Source: Kudoa neothunni | Taxonomy: Eukaryota > Cnidaria | Reading direction: 5' to 3' | Length of the DNA: 64,000 nt | Assembly: GCA_964304625.1 (NCBI GenBank) | Contig: OZ199840.1 | Location: 496,001-560,000, forward strand | In this document: one piece after another, positions 14,785 through 27,257 of the stretch | How positions within the stretch are numbered: the first letter of the stretch is position 1 | Layout: each line of letters starts with the position of its first letter | Position numbers and translations under genes: made by a program | Notes under the pieces: generated by a model | Databases searched by the model: none | What the model was told of the DNA's origin: nothing | Seen by the model: only the letters and a program-made list of their open reading frames with translations

Positions 14785-16074
14785 TTATTTACGAGAGTTG
14801 CTTCTGGATGAGGATCGTGAGGAAGAAGAGCGTAACGATCCGCGTCGTCTAGAGCCTTTAGGTGAGTCACTACTAGACGAAGAACGATGTCGTCTGGGTA
14901 GTGGTGAATCACTTTTGCTGCTGGGGGATTTTTTGCGATCGGAGGCTCCTTTAGAACGACTCCTACGACTATCGGAACAACCATCTATTAACCAAAAAAT
15001 AGTTAAAAAATTAGAGATTGTGACTGTTAAGAGAATAAGAGAGAATAAGAGAGGGGCAGCCGTACCTGATCGATCAATGTTAGCATCCATAACTCCATTC
15101 TCCTTTATTTTCATTGGTGTCGTGACGTATTGGGCCAGTCGATTTCTATTACACAAATTTACACCCACCATCAAACCATCGATTTGGCCACGATTCATAT
15201 GCTCCACGGCGGAGCTGGCGTTGTCAGCATTATCAAATTCCACGTACGCATAACCCTTTGGCACTTTCAGAGTGTCATCGGTGGGTAAAACAACCTGTTT
15301 GACAGTGCCAAAGTTGGAGAAAATTTCGATAAGATGTTCTTTGGTAATATTTCTGCTTACGCTGGTCACTCTAGCAACTGTCATATTTTGAAGGTCATCT
15401 TGAACGTCTTTGTCATCGTTTCGCTACACACAACCAACAAATATTATCAAGTGTTTTTTGAGGAAGACACCTAAATGTTTATTACTTTGTATTGTTTGGG
15501 TGGTGATTTATCAGCGCGTCTGCCATTAGCTAAAACAAAACCTTATAAGTTGGACATGCGAAAATTGTCGTACTTTTATTGGCTGTTGTTGTAGGAGCCG
15601 CGTTGTTGGTTGGTGCAGGAGATGAAGAACGTGAATCACGATGAGGACGTCTACGAGCAACTGGCGAGCTAGAACTTCTCCTCGAAGACAATGACCTAGA
15701 TGCGACACGACGCTGACGACGAGATTTTCTAGCGTTCGCACTAATCGATGAACTGCTGCTTCTACTACTGGAAGAATAACGTCGTCTAGGGCGCGCATTT
15801 ACTCGTCCATAATTCACTCTAGCAACTCTTGATCTAGGTGGTCTAAAATCGAAAAAATCAATCTCCTCCTAATACACTCATCATCAAATTACGACGACGA
15901 TCTGCTTCTACGGTGCCCAGTTCTCGGCCGATTTGGCATATTGGATCTGTATCTATCAGGGGATCGACGTCTAGGTGACACTGATCTCTTTCTTCTTCTC
16001 ACATCATCCGAGCTTGAAGAATAACTTCTTCTAGCAACACGTTTAGATGAACTCAAGTAGCTACTTCTCGGCAT
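14785..16074 (-). CDS. RNPS1: RNPS1-like SR-rich RNA-binding splicing factor, 350 aa
   Basis: Five exons on the minus strand join in phase: 16074-15893, 15842-15574, 15529-15486, 15423-15066, 14984-14785. The start is the ATG at 16074 (MPRSSYLSSSKR). An arginine-serine-rich region fills residues ~1-130. A single RRM at ~179-256 has RNP1 KGYAYVEF and the RNPS1-like ending HMNRGQIDGLMVGV. A second SR tail (RSSSSRSSSRSNSRK) ends the protein. RNPS1 is a nuclear splicing activator that joins the ASAP/PSAP and exon-junction complexes. The order SR - RRM - SR and the RRM sequence fit RNPS1 better than the SRSF proteins. Antisense frames across the repeats are shadows of the RS codons. Confidence 0.88.
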
Positions 16075-18776
16075 GATCGTCTGTCGCACATGCGCGCAAT
16101 AAAAATTGTTTGTCTCGGAGTTTCAGTTTCTGAAAACAAACACAACCACCTATCTTAAAAATTTCATTTTTATGAAAGTAAACATATATGTTAATATTTT
16201 AATACAAATAAATTGAAATTATTCCACTGGCAACAATAAAGCAACCAACCAACCGACTATGTCTATATTAATAAATTATTTTTTATCACATTAGGTCAAT
16301 TATTGATTAATATTATTCATTTTCTATATTCTTTTATCGGATTTTTCGGTTTCATATCAAATTGTATGCTTTTTGGTACGATTCCAGTAATTTACATTGT
16401 GGAAAGAAAAGCACGCGCATTTATGAGTGTACTCATAATTTTTCAAATAAGAATAATAAGAAAATTGTTTGATTTATTAATAATTAACTTTCGTTTAAAA
16501 ATTGGATTTTGCTTTGGTGATAATTTGACGAAGTTCCTAAAGCAGAGTGTATTTATAGATGAATATTGATTGAACTAATGAAAAGAACTATGCTTAAGAA
16601 TGACATATTTTTATTCCTACATAATACATGAGTGGTTATATTTCTTTAAGAAATAAAGAGAGGTTTGGGGTATTTTTTGAGATAGAAGGGAGATGTTTTA
16701 TTTGGTATTATTGTCAATTGATTAAATAAAACTTGAGAACTAATATAGTTCGTATGCTTTTTTATTCTCGTGCAAAATCCCAATATATCTAACCAATATG
16801 AAGTTTAATACGGGTGGAAACGCATGTTTTAACTTTCCAAGCACTTATAAGGTTTATCCAATTAATAGATTATATCGTTGTGAAATTTTCTAATGTTTTT
16901 GATGTAATAAATTATTACTTTGCATGAAGTTAACTTTTAATTTTCCAAAGAATGTGACTATGTGACTAGCTCAGGATGACATTATTTAAACTTTCCTTAG
17001 AAATGTTGATTGAAACCTTTATCGGAGTTTGAAGTGAGCGGAATATCGTTCATGACTCTAAAATGAACATTCCAATATTCGGTTTGATATTTGGTTCCTC
17101 CTAGGTCAGCGTTTTCCAGCGTGGGGCATAGAAATTTTTAATCGTTTAAAGAACCGCTCAGGTGGGAGGCAGAAAATGATGTCAGTATCGCTTATTTTTA
17201 AAAGACGATTAGCATCATAAAAAATTAATAATAATAATAATATTTAACCTATCCTCCCATCCGAATAGAATCGGAATCGTCTAGAATCATATATCACTTA
17301 TTTTGATTTAGCCTAATATAATATTGATTGATTTTGTATTAATATTGTTTATTTTCGGTTTGTTAGGCCCGTACTATAAACGAAAGTCTTACCTAGTGCG
17401 GGTTGCGTTACCATGAGATTCATTTGACGCTGTTTTTGAGGGAGCGAAGAACTAAAGTTGTTAATCTTTAAGGTCCATCGATAAATTAAATTAGATCTGA
17501 TAGAATATATTTTTATTTTAATGAGAAAAAATTATATATTAATCGCTTTCGAATTTTTATGTGATAAGAAACTTGATTCAAAGTTGATACCGGTTTAAGT
17601 TAGGAAAATCAATACTTTAGCAACGAAATTAAAGGATTTCAGAGCTCCTTAGGTTTACAATACCTTAATAAAAACATTAACAATAATGAATTAACAATAG
17701 TTATCCAAATAAATATTTCAATACAGTAAACCTCCAGTGTATGATAGGAATATGTCCCACGATTTAAAGCGGATAAATTGTGTAGTCTAAAAGGTCAACT
17801 AATAGATTTATTTATCAATTTTATTCTTATTTTTAAGTATATAATTACACATTTTGTTAAATCAAGTTCTAAAATTACAAGGTAACAAAAAATTAACGTC
17901 AGAGTAAAACCATGGAGTAAATGAACGATAACTAACGAAACTAAACGACACTATGCGTGAAATTAGAGTTAATTAGATTAAAAACATTTAAATAAATAAT
18001 TTCTTCTACTTGAATTAATATTTTTTTATTCATGCATAAAACTTTCGCAAAATTCAATAGATACTTGGGTAAAAGGAATCTGGATTTATACAAGGTACAT
18101 AGGAATTATGAATTTTACATAAAATATTTGTTACCTGTGTTGAAAGAATGTAAATTTACAAATATACAAGAAATATTTCTAATTATTCATTTTGTACTGT
18201 TCTCGTTTTCAATTATATAATTACACACAACCTGTCGAGGCGAGGGTAATTCAATTTTAAAACATACCATACATTAAACTATGATAAAATTTAATTCTAG
18301 TAAAAAGAGTTTTGAATTTTTAAAGAGAAATAAAAAGTTTTAGTTTATAAATTTTTTTACAGATTAATTGGTAGAAGATTAAAACGATATGACCAAAGTT
18401 TCTGCCAAATTAACAATCGAGTTTTTCATTATACTTTTGTTTGTTACATTTTTATTTTAAAATATTAGATATTACGCAAAAAAAAAATCTAGGTAAAACA
18501 ATAAAACATGATTTCCATTGCATCACTACAAAATTTAATTAACTAAATAAAAAGTAATGTGTTTTATAATCCCCATTATTAATAATTTATATTACATTTA
18601 GTGTAATTCTTACAATGTGTTAGGTTTTGGTTTAGTTACAGAAAATAATTTCCGTCCATTTATTCTCGTAGAAATTGTCTTCCATATAAATATTAGAATT
18701 TCTGTACACATAAAACTGATCGATAAAAGTCAACAATAATTCTTTTATATGTGGTCACGTGATCAAACAAATACGA
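16075..18776. other. intergenic, no supported gene
   Basis: AT-rich. A hydrophobic frame near 16303-16569 (no ATG at its start) and a 62-codon frame at 18032-18220 have no exon context. Near 17107 'cagcgttttccagcgtgggg' resembles a hAT-type end, but no partner end was found. Confidence 0.4.
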
Positions 18777-19230
18777 TGGATGGCATCGTGATGTAAGATC
18801 GAAGCCTAGTCCAGAAGTTCCTGTAGCCCTAATTCCGAAATTAAGTAGGAAGGCTGTAGTAACCACAAGGATCTATGTTTTATCGTGGCCATGCTTGCAA
18901 TTGGGAGGAAAGCCTGACGGCAGGGTAGAACTCGGGGCGGGCGCTTACAAAACGCCAGGGTTACAGGAACGAAATAAAACCCAGTAGTGGGGTTTCCGTA
19001 GAGCCGACGTTCCCAGACTAATTCTGAGTTAGTCCAGGGTATGGTTGAGGCGGTGGTTGCTACGAAAAGAGGATATTTAATGGGTTAAAATCCCACACTA
19101 CTGCATAAACATAAGTCGCCTTAATAGGGGCGCTGCGGTGCCTAAAAAGTAAAATGAACAAAGCCTAACCAGCCCGAACTTCACAATCTAACAAGTTGCG
19201 CCAGGGGTTTGACCTTGTAAACAAAAATAT
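18777..19230 (+). repeat. SINE copy 3, diverged head
   Basis: Matches the body of the copy at 2407-2893 in the same orientation, including 'ttaagtaggaaggctgtagt' and the terminal 'gaccttgtaaac'. The tRNA-like head is degraded: only 'tggcatcgtgatg' and 'agcctagtcc' remain recognisable. Confidence 0.8.
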
Positions 19231-19800
19231 CGGCTGTTATAAATAGAACTCAACAAATTAAAGATATTCAACTCAATTTAGAATTAATTTAGAATTAATG
19301 ATTAAAAATAATTGTATTGGATTTCGTGAATCCCGTATTTGATGGTCCACTATCCTGCGTGATTGGAGTTAATGCGTTTTACAAAAGTAAAATGATCTCG
19401 CATATTATCATCAAAAAAAGATTCGCAAGTAGCCTAAAGTATACTGTAATAAAAAATATTATATTTAGTTGTGATTATGAAAAATTTTTTGAATTATTTT
19501 TCGTTAGTTGTAGATAAAAATTAATAATATTTTTTATAGTAGACGATTTATTGTGGAATATTCGAAGAAACAAAAAACATTTCTATTGACAAGGTACTAC
19601 AAAATAAAGACATTATTAGAACTTTAGTACCATTATGATCGTATGAATCAACTCAGCAAACTGCCTTATTATACATATTTTAGTAAAAATTCTAAAAAAT
19701 TAAAGTATGAATTTTTTTAAAATAAACCACAGCTGTTCAGCGTACAATAACCGCGCGCATGTATTAAAAAAATAGCCCGTACGCGGTTTGCGGATTAAAA
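19231..19800. other. intergenic, no gene seen
   Basis: AT-rich. A frame at 19317-19517 has no splice or domain support. The upstream region of the next gene is GC-richer close to its start (ccgcgcgcatg near 19752). Confidence 0.4.
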
Positions 19801-20616
19801 ATGAAGAAAGTCGCCAAAAAGACAAAGGTTTCCGTCAAGAAAAGTTTCCCTCGACTTGCCACATCACCATGGAAACTGGTAATAGGAAATTAATGAATAA
19901 TAGTGCCAATTAAGCCCTTTTAAGGAATTTGATGAAGACTCCCAATCAAAAACAACTGTTAGTTGAATTGCAATTGTATTAGTTTCAGTAGAAAATACAT
20001 TTTTTTATCGATTTTTAGACTTTTGGATAGCGTTATGGATTCAAAGAAAGTTGTCATTATATCGGAAGATAACAAAAAGGATAAAAAAATTATGAAGAGT
20101 AGTCGAATCAAAGATTTAAGTGAGCATTTTATTTTTGGGTTCCGAGATGTTGTAAGGACAACTCAAGTCTGATCCTCAAAAGTTAAGTCTTATAGTAAGT
20201 GAATATGAATAAGAGGCGAGCGAGATCGATTGTAATGATGCTGTATGTGAGTAGTTGTGTGATGATGTAAAACTGCCTGTTCTCTTTGGATGATCTGAAT
20301 GAAAATGAGTTTGAAAAATGACGTGGCGTGTGTGTGTTTGCCGGGATTAACCCAAACAGTACGGGTTACCACACGCGTAATCAGTTCAAACAATATGCCT
20401 AGGAATAAGAGTAAATTAGTAAAAATAAGGTTGTAGTTTGTGATGGAGGATTGGTTTATATAGAAAAATTCGGAGAAAAGCAATGATTTTGTAAATTTTT
20501 GTAAAACGCTTTACAACAACGCTGCTCTCGAAGAAAATAATGTTATTCTAACCAACTTGTACGACTTATTTGAAAGCCAACTAATGTTATTCTACCAACT
20601 TGTACGACTTATTTGA
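19801..20616 (+). CDS. unrecognised gene, probably 7 exons, 157 aa
   Basis: I do not recognise this protein. A phase-consistent chain is 19801-19878 (MKKVAKKTKVSVKKSFPRLA...), 19925-19957 (EFDEDSQSKTT), a possible 5-nt exon 19983-19987, 20019-20119 (LLDSVMDSKKVVIISEDNKK...), 20214-20250, 20310-20376 and 20464-20616 (NSEKSNDFVNFCKTLYNNAA...). The N-terminus is strongly basic (K/R/S), and an acidic patch and a lysine-rich stretch follow, so a nuclear or chromatin-associated role is possible, but that is a guess from composition. The final exon looks helical. A 43/44-nt tandem duplication inside it changes the reading frame and replaces the original C-terminus. The 5-nt exon is needed to keep phase and is the weakest part of the model. 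Confidence 0.45.
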
Positions 20617-20624
20617 AAGCCAAC
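20538..20624 (+). repeat. tandem duplication (44 + 43 nt) in a coding exon
   Basis: Two nearly identical units, 20538-20581 and 20582-20624, sharing 'ccaacttgtacgacttattt'. They differ by one A. The first is read as NVILTNLYDLFESQ. The second is read in another frame and brings a stop at 20614-20616. In the unduplicated order the frame would end ESQPTKYTKEMLIHRRNV before TAA 20669-20671. Confidence 0.85.
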
Positions 20625-20671
20625 CAACGAAATATACCAAAGAAATGTTGATTCACCGTAGAAATGTGTAA

Positions 20672-22325
20672 TTTTAAGATTTTTCATAGCTTTATATGAT
20701 GTTATTTGTTTACATTGTTTTTATTTCAACTCCTATTTTAAAAATGAATTTAGGAATAGAATAAATTCAACAATGTTAATTAAAAACTATTACTTACATT
20801 GAGATTTGGAAATGAGGCGATTGCTAAAATTTAAGGCTCTCTCTTTTGTTTGATTAGACTAAATTTTAATGATCAACATTTATAGGTCTGATAATGTTGA
20901 CATGTCTGAATTTTAAACCACCTTAGAGTTAAAAAAATAGTTTTTCTTTAATATTTTAATTTCTAATAATGAAAAAAGTGTGTTTAATGTATAAATTGGC
21001 GTCGCTATATGCACGACTTATCATGGAAAGTTGGGAGTTTATTTTACAATCATCGAAAATTATAAAAAAATTGTAAAGTATTATAGTTATTTAATCTTGG
21101 TCAATTATGAAGACATGTTTCAATCGGTAAAATGTATTTTGTTCCTCCAAGAACATTTCAATGAATATATTTGAGTTTATCATTAAAACATTTTTATTAC
21201 AAATAATAGCACGAGCTTTCCAGTTTGGCTAAGAATTGAGAATATTTCGCATTGAAAAATCTCGTAAAAATCCATTAATCCTTTGAATCAACTCACAGAA
21301 GGAATTATGGTAACATTTTTTAAATATTATATTTTTTAACGATTGTAAGTAGCGAAATTTAAATTTGTATATGTTTTAAAAATATCATATAGATAACAAA
21401 AAATATATGGCTAAATGAACATTTCAGATAATTATTAACACACTCATTTCTACAAGCGGCCCACTTCACTTTAATATCAAATTAAAAAATTATATTTAAT
21501 TACGAAGTCTGTATTACATTTTATTTTTGAATGTTTAACCTTTCCGGTACCATCTGGGGTATTTAAGAGGCCCCACATTACCTATCATGTTTCTAAATCA
21601 AAAAATCAGCTTCTGATAGTATTCAAAGTTTCAGATTACCTCAACTACTATTGCTTCGATATTTTAATAAAAAAAAGTTTTTTATAATATAATGAATTCT
21701 ATTGAATAGATTCCAAAATAGTATTACAGTTAATTTTGAATGCATCCGACAATTTTTCTAATGTTACATTTTTGTTTTATAAATATTAAAATTACCTACG
21801 TAAAAATATAACAAATTTGTTGACCATTATTTTTGGTGAAATAGTTTTGAGCAGATTGAACAAGTTTAAGGTGTATTTAGGTTGGGGTACGTTAGTGACC
21901 CTCGTTTTGTTATCGTAGTTGGTAAAGAAAGGGTTAATTTGATGGGTGACTTTAATGAAATAATAAAAATACTTTATAAATTAATTAAATTTAGACCTTT
22001 TTGTTACGTTTAAGATCAGTACTGCAACTTCCAAAGTTAAATTATCAAGTCAAATATATTTACAAGTCGCTGCGTATGGAGTGTATTTACGCAAACACCT
22101 GTTTTATATACACAGGCATATGAAAGTGCCAACTCCAATTAATTAACTCCTTTAATAAGTTAAATTAATCCGATTATTGATAGAAAAAGTTGTGTAATCC
22201 TTTTATCAATATATAAAACTGATAAAATCACAATTTTCTAAATAGTTTGGGATTTTTAGAGATAAATATCAGAAAAACTTTACCATGAACATGCGCACTT
22301 GCTGACAAACACATGGACATTACTA

Positions 22326-22357
<32 letters not shown>

Positions 22358-22363
22358 GATATA
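20672..22363. other. intergenic, no gene seen
   Basis: AT-rich spacer. It holds no supported exon and ends in the (TA)n tract at 22330-22356. Confidence 0.5.
22330..22356. repeat. (TA)n microsatellite
   Basis: About 13 TA units immediately left of a MITE that has TA target duplications. The MITE may have inserted into this TA tract. Confidence 0.9.
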
Positions 22364-22991
22364 CAGTAGGTCACGACTGAATTTTCGCACTTTTTACGCG
22401 TTCGTCACTAGGGAGAAATTTAGTTTGGCCCTACAAATTTATTCAACGATATTATTCTTCCCTCATTTTATTTAAATTATATTATAAAATAATATATTAC
22501 ATTCTGTTTACAGTATAATTAAGGGCCCATATGAAACAATCTAAATTATAAGACAAATTATATGATGTGCGACATGTATCCTAAGAAAAAAAGAATCTTC
22601 GTCAATACGTTTACATTAATTATTATTAATATGGCTAAATCGATTAAAATCAGAATTATTACATTATTGTAATTCTCGTACTCCTCTTGACGTAGAATAC
22701 CTTAAGTAAATACACGAAATAACGCGTCACGATAAAGTAGTCAGTAGATGTTTGTAAATAGGATTTGTATTCATGCGGAAGTCCGAATTATCGTAAAGCA
22801 ATATGTACGTATTATTAAAGATAACAAAAATTTAATATTAAGAAACAGTTGAAGAAGAATGAGACGGACAACATACATGTATTATACAAATTTTCCATCC
22901 AACTAAAGGAAAATTATTTTTATCACACTTTCATCAGAGCAAAAATAGGATTAAAGGCGGGGAAAATGTGCGAAAAATCGGTTAACTACTG
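22364..22991. mobile_element. Tc1/mariner-type MITE, 628 bp
   Basis: Imperfect terminal inverted repeats: the left end is CAGTAGGTCACGACTGA then ATTTTCGCAC, and the right end (reverse complement) is CAGTAGTTAACCGATTTTTC then GCAC. The element is flanked by TA on both sides (22362-22363 and 22992-22993). No transposase frame is present. TA duplications and the CAGTA start point to the Tc1/mariner/pogo superfamily. Confidence 0.65.
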
Positions 22992-23148
22992 TACCTCCTT
23001 TTAGTATTGAATTTTCTCGTATTAATAATAAATGCGAAAATATATTAGTTATGATGTCTATTAAAAGTAAGAAGAGTTACATCACCTAATTTGACAAAAA
23101 TACAGATTGAACGAAAGTCAGGTTACTTAAAATAAAAGAAAATAAAAT

Positions 23149-23386
23149 AGGAAGTGGCTATTGACACGGATCATAATACCCAGGTAGATATAGCTTTGAC
23201 TTCATTTAATCAGTTTTTGCCCTTCGCTACCGCTTCAAGGGGCCAAAAGTAATTAAATGCATCAGACCGTAAAAAATAAACTTTATAGATAAACTATAAA
23301 TTGGAGTTACCGGGATTAAAATTTGTAATGCGCAAGCCTACTTGCCCTTTTGGATTAAAAACTTCCCTGTCAATAGGCAGTGCTTT
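23149..23386. mobile_element. MITE family S1, copy 1, about 238 bp
   Basis: Ends GGAAGTGGCTATTGACACGG and, inverted, AAGCACTGCCTATTGACAGG. The interior is shared with 56092-56327 and 56337-56571 ('cttcgctaccgcttc', 'gattaaaacttcc'). Non-coding and short with inverted ends, so it is a MITE. The superfamily is not clear. Confidence 0.7.
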
Positions 23387-24659
23387 TAATATACGAATAG
23401 ATTAATACCGACAATTCTCGAAATTAATTGGTCAGAGCTAATACTAAGTTCGTGTATGTGCGAGATTTTTGTAACGCAGTGATTTACTTGAGTAAGTAGT
23501 GATAACTTCCTATGTGGGTTTTTCTTCTTGAATACTTAATCAACATATTACATTGTATCATTAAATTTTCACCAGAATACGAAGCGACGCAAAGCAACGC
23601 ATAAAGGAACAAAAATTGTTAAGCCAGTTGTATCGTAGGAGGAACATCGTATCTACAAATTTAAATCCGATTAGCCTATTACAACTACGATAACCAGAGA
23701 GTATTAGTTCATCGCTAATATTCTTAAAGTGGACAGATCAAAATGGTGGAATAGCAATTAATTGAGAAAAGAATCACGATTGTAGCATTATCAATAGTCG
23801 AATGCGAGCGCATAATGATTCGAGGAATATTGTTATATTTGGTTATTTCTAGAAGCTTAAACCCAATAGTAAGTTGACATCTTAAGTGTAGCATCATCAA
23901 TGCGGTGCTAATAACTATTGATAACAGTTCAATGGGGTGATAGTACGCATGCCAACGCGTAATAATCAACATAGTGGTAGCACCTATTTGAGTATTGAGG
24001 GACTCACCAAATCGATATATCATAATTTATTGAGATAGGAGATTTAGGATCGGTTGGGACAAATCTTGTAGGTTTAGTTTAAACTTGTTCTATCACTTGA
24101 CAACCAGTTGTTAATTAATTTAGCAGCTGAACAAACTCTTGGTGATATCCTCCTGTGAGTAGTTGTTATTGAATTATAGTATAAGGTTGGAATGGAGGGA
24201 TAATGAGAACCACGATAATACTCGAATAATTAGGTGTATTGGTGGTTCAATTGGAAAAGCTAAATAGGTTGCATTCAGCTCACCAGAAAATTATCTCTGA
24301 CACAAACCTTAAGGTTTAATTGAAATAAGGCCGAACATAATAATTTGAATAATTCGTTGTTAACGATTAAATTAATTTCACACGATTAGAAGGTATTAAA
24401 GTTATTAACTGAGGTTAACAGTTGATGTTATGTTGTTATGTCGATTAGTATACTCTAACTATTGTAGTTGTAACTCCAGGAGTTATAATAAATTCTCTCA
24501 CATGCATCAACCTTTCATAACCGTGTAAATATAAACAACCTAATCTCGAATACCTACAGTCATGCGTATTAATCATCGTTCTAAGCCTTTAATCTCGTTG
24601 TACGGCCCATACGGTCCCATTATTTTATTCCATCCAAACAGATATCAATCAGTTGAAAA
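23387..24659. other. intergenic upstream of neurabin
   Basis: AT-rich, no exon recognised. The promoter and any non-coding first exon of the neurabin gene should lie here. A minus-strand frame at 23724-24023 has no splice or domain support. Confidence 0.45.
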
Positions 24660-26744
24660 ATGTCATCTAAAAGTACAATTGAATAACACATACCCATATC
24701 TATTTGTAATTGTGGGTGTTTGGCGATGGATTGGTTTTAAAGCCCCCCATTCGCCAAACATCAAATTTTGCAACTACTTATTTGTTTGTTTGTTGGAAGA
24801 ACTAATGGTCATTTAGCACCATCTGATGACACATCGAAACCAGGTTTTGTTTCTGCTATTGTGATGAAATTCACGAATTTGGGTCAAACCTCCTTGGACA
24901 GATCACCAGAGGAAAAAAGGTTGCAACAAAAACATCAACAAAAACGTGAAATTCAACGAGAAATTGGGGGTAGAGTGGATATATCCTCTCGCGGTAAACT
25001 CTTCGAACAACCCAAAGAAACCGCATCATCGGCTGGATCGACAGCATCAACTGATTCGGTGGGTTTGAAGAGTGGTTCGTCGTTTCAATCAGTATTAAAA
25101 CAAACGCATGATACTGTCAAAACCACAATAGATAATGTATGATTGGTTGTTTGTTTGATAGATATAAAGTTTTCATTTGGTTAACTTGTGTGTATCATTT
25201 TAGCGTATTAATGCTGAATATCAAGTGATCGGGGAGGTGAATGTGAAAGATCGCATCAAAGCGTTTAGCGCCCTTCAAGAAACCGTTAAAATGGCTGCCA
25301 ACCGGCCTGAAGTACTCAAATCCACTAAATATGCTTCTCCCAGACAATCCGCAGTCCATAAAGTGCCAATTGCAAGTGTTTTTGAAGAAAACATTAAAAA
25401 TTCAGCCAAAACAACGGAACAATTGAAACATCAAGTTGTACCTAAGAAAAGAGTTAGCGAAATTATATCCCAATTGAATAAGGCTGCGTCTGTAGATAAA
25501 GATGATCCCAAATCGAGTGCTCCACTTTCAAGGAGTATCAGCTTGGAAAATGAGAAAACTACTTCGTCGATGGTCTCAAAACAACATGCTTCCACGTCCA
25601 CTGATCCAGCAACTAAGGTCAAACCTTCTGCCTCATCATCCACTCGTTTCGATGTTAAATCATCTTCGTCCGATTCATCAGTATCAGATCAACCCCAAAA
25701 TGATACGTGCGAATATTTCTTTGATGTCGGTCATGATATACAGAACGATCTCGTTGCTCCAGAGGATGAATACACCATGGATAGTATGATTGATGACATT
25801 ATGGCACAAGATGATGACGAAGATTCTGACGTTTTAAATCGAATTGATGAACATCACTCGAGATTGAGCAGTGTGACCAGCAAAGAATGCTTGCATGTTG
25901 ATCATTCGGATGAGAAAAGAAACTTTATAGTAGATAATTGATGGATTGATTTGTATTCGGCCTTCTAATGTCGTATCGATGTTTAGTTATACGAACCAGC
26001 AAAAACCCCCAACTACACCCCTTGGCCTAACAGTTACAGTCCTGTGATTGATGAAAATGGTTGTTTGACTATCACACTTCCCGAGTGTCATCAACCTTCA
26101 GTGCTCAAAAAACCCAACAAATCCAATATTCCTAAGAAAGTTATCAAATTTGACATCGAAAAATTGACTTTGATGGAAACCTACAGTGTGTATGAATACG
26201 AGAGAGGAGACGATACAATCGATCCTCTTACCGCCTCAGCCGAATATGAAATTGAGAAGAAAACAGAAGAGTTGGATAAATTTGAAGTTATCATTCAAAA
26301 AGGTAACATCTCTAATACAATAAAAACTTGTAATAACACTGTCAAAATCCCACAGACGAAAAGGGTCTCGGAATGAGTATTGTTGGTATTGGACTGGGAA
26401 GTGATATAGGATCTGAAAAGTTGGGTATCTACATCAAACTTCTCACTCCTGGTGGTGCATCCGAAAAATGTGACAAGTAAGCGATTTCTGCTGGTTTAGA
26501 GAGGTGTTGAGTTTAAATCCGTTTTTTGTTAGGTTGCGCGTTCATGATCAACTATTAGAAGTTGATGGTGTTTCACTGGTTGGTGTAACTCAGTCGTTCG
26601 CCGCACAAACTCTTAAAGCCACCTCAAAAACGGTCAAGTATTTTTTTGTTTGTTGATTTTTCTATGATACATTGAACGTATACTAATTTTTTCCCTAGAT
26701 TTTTAATAGGTCGCGAGAAAACCTCATCCAATCTATCCTCCTGA
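24660..26744 (+). CDS. neurabin/spinophilin homologue, short form, 548 aa
   Basis: Exons: 24660-24672 (MSSK, tentative start), 24817-25136, 25204-25929, 25987-26302, 26356-26476, 26533-26637, 26699-26744 (TGA). All phases match. The N-terminal ~350 residues are polar, matching the F-actin-binding half ([19 protein letters not shown]). A PP1-docking RVxF motif, KVIKF (~404-408), is followed by the signature [14 protein letters not shown] of the PP1-binding domain. One PDZ domain (~459-540) starts [18 protein letters not shown] and ends FLIGREK. Neurabins tie protein phosphatase 1 to actin and to membrane receptors. This protein stops 8 residues after FLIGREK. The coiled-coil tail (and SAM domain of neurabin-1) is absent, and it is far shorter than vertebrate relatives (over 800 aa). 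Confidence 0.9.
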
Positions 26745-27257
26745 TTTGTATTTGAATTAGTTATTACACCCTGTTTTGATATTCGAAATCTTACTAACCT
26801 GAATCTGTATTCTACACCACCATCATCATAACTTATTCCTATTATAATATTTCTATAAAAATTTAATTTCAATTTTTATCTTCATTCAATTTTTTATCTC
26901 GTTAAGTTGTTTAAGATTGATTGTGAGGATACTGTTAGCTTTGATTTACGTTAGATGTGTCATTATTTTATAACTTGATCCGTGGAAAAACACTTGAGGT
27001 TCATTAAGATTTATTTCGTAATTTTAGAGATTTAAAATGAATTATTTGAATAGATTGTAATATATATTTGTTTTAAATATTCAGAATGACACAAGAATAT
27101 GCGATATAGCTAATTTTAAAGTAGGAGAATTTTCAGCCTTTTTTAAACACCTCTCACCATAAAACCTCACATACACAATCGAATAATTTTGATCCTCCTT
27201 AACAGCTTTATCGAATTTTTGAAACATACCAAAATCTACAAAAATGCAATAAATCAA
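26745..27257. other. intergenic, no gene seen
   Basis: AT-rich sequence between the neurabin stop codon and the TTAA that begins a piggyBac-like remnant. No downstream neurabin exon with a coiled-coil was found here. Confidence 0.5.

Noticed and set aside
14798-15253. 151-codon plus-strand frame opposite the RNPS1 gene
   Set aside because: It is the complement of arginine/serine codons (giving runs of E, L and R) and crosses the RNPS1 RRM exon. No acceptor or start is needed to explain it; it is a shadow.
17101-17200. possible hAT end 'cagcgttttccagcgtgggg'
   Set aside because: No matching inverted end or 8-bp duplication was found.
20190-20483. 97-codon minus-strand frame
   Set aside because: It is antisense to the exons of the unrecognised gene at 19801-20616, whose splice phases are consistent. 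Its His/Thr-rich end is the complement of GT-rich DNA.
23724-24023. 99-codon minus-strand frame upstream of neurabin
   Set aside because: No splice partner, no domain and low-information composition. Frames of this size are expected by chance at this length of AT-rich DNA.
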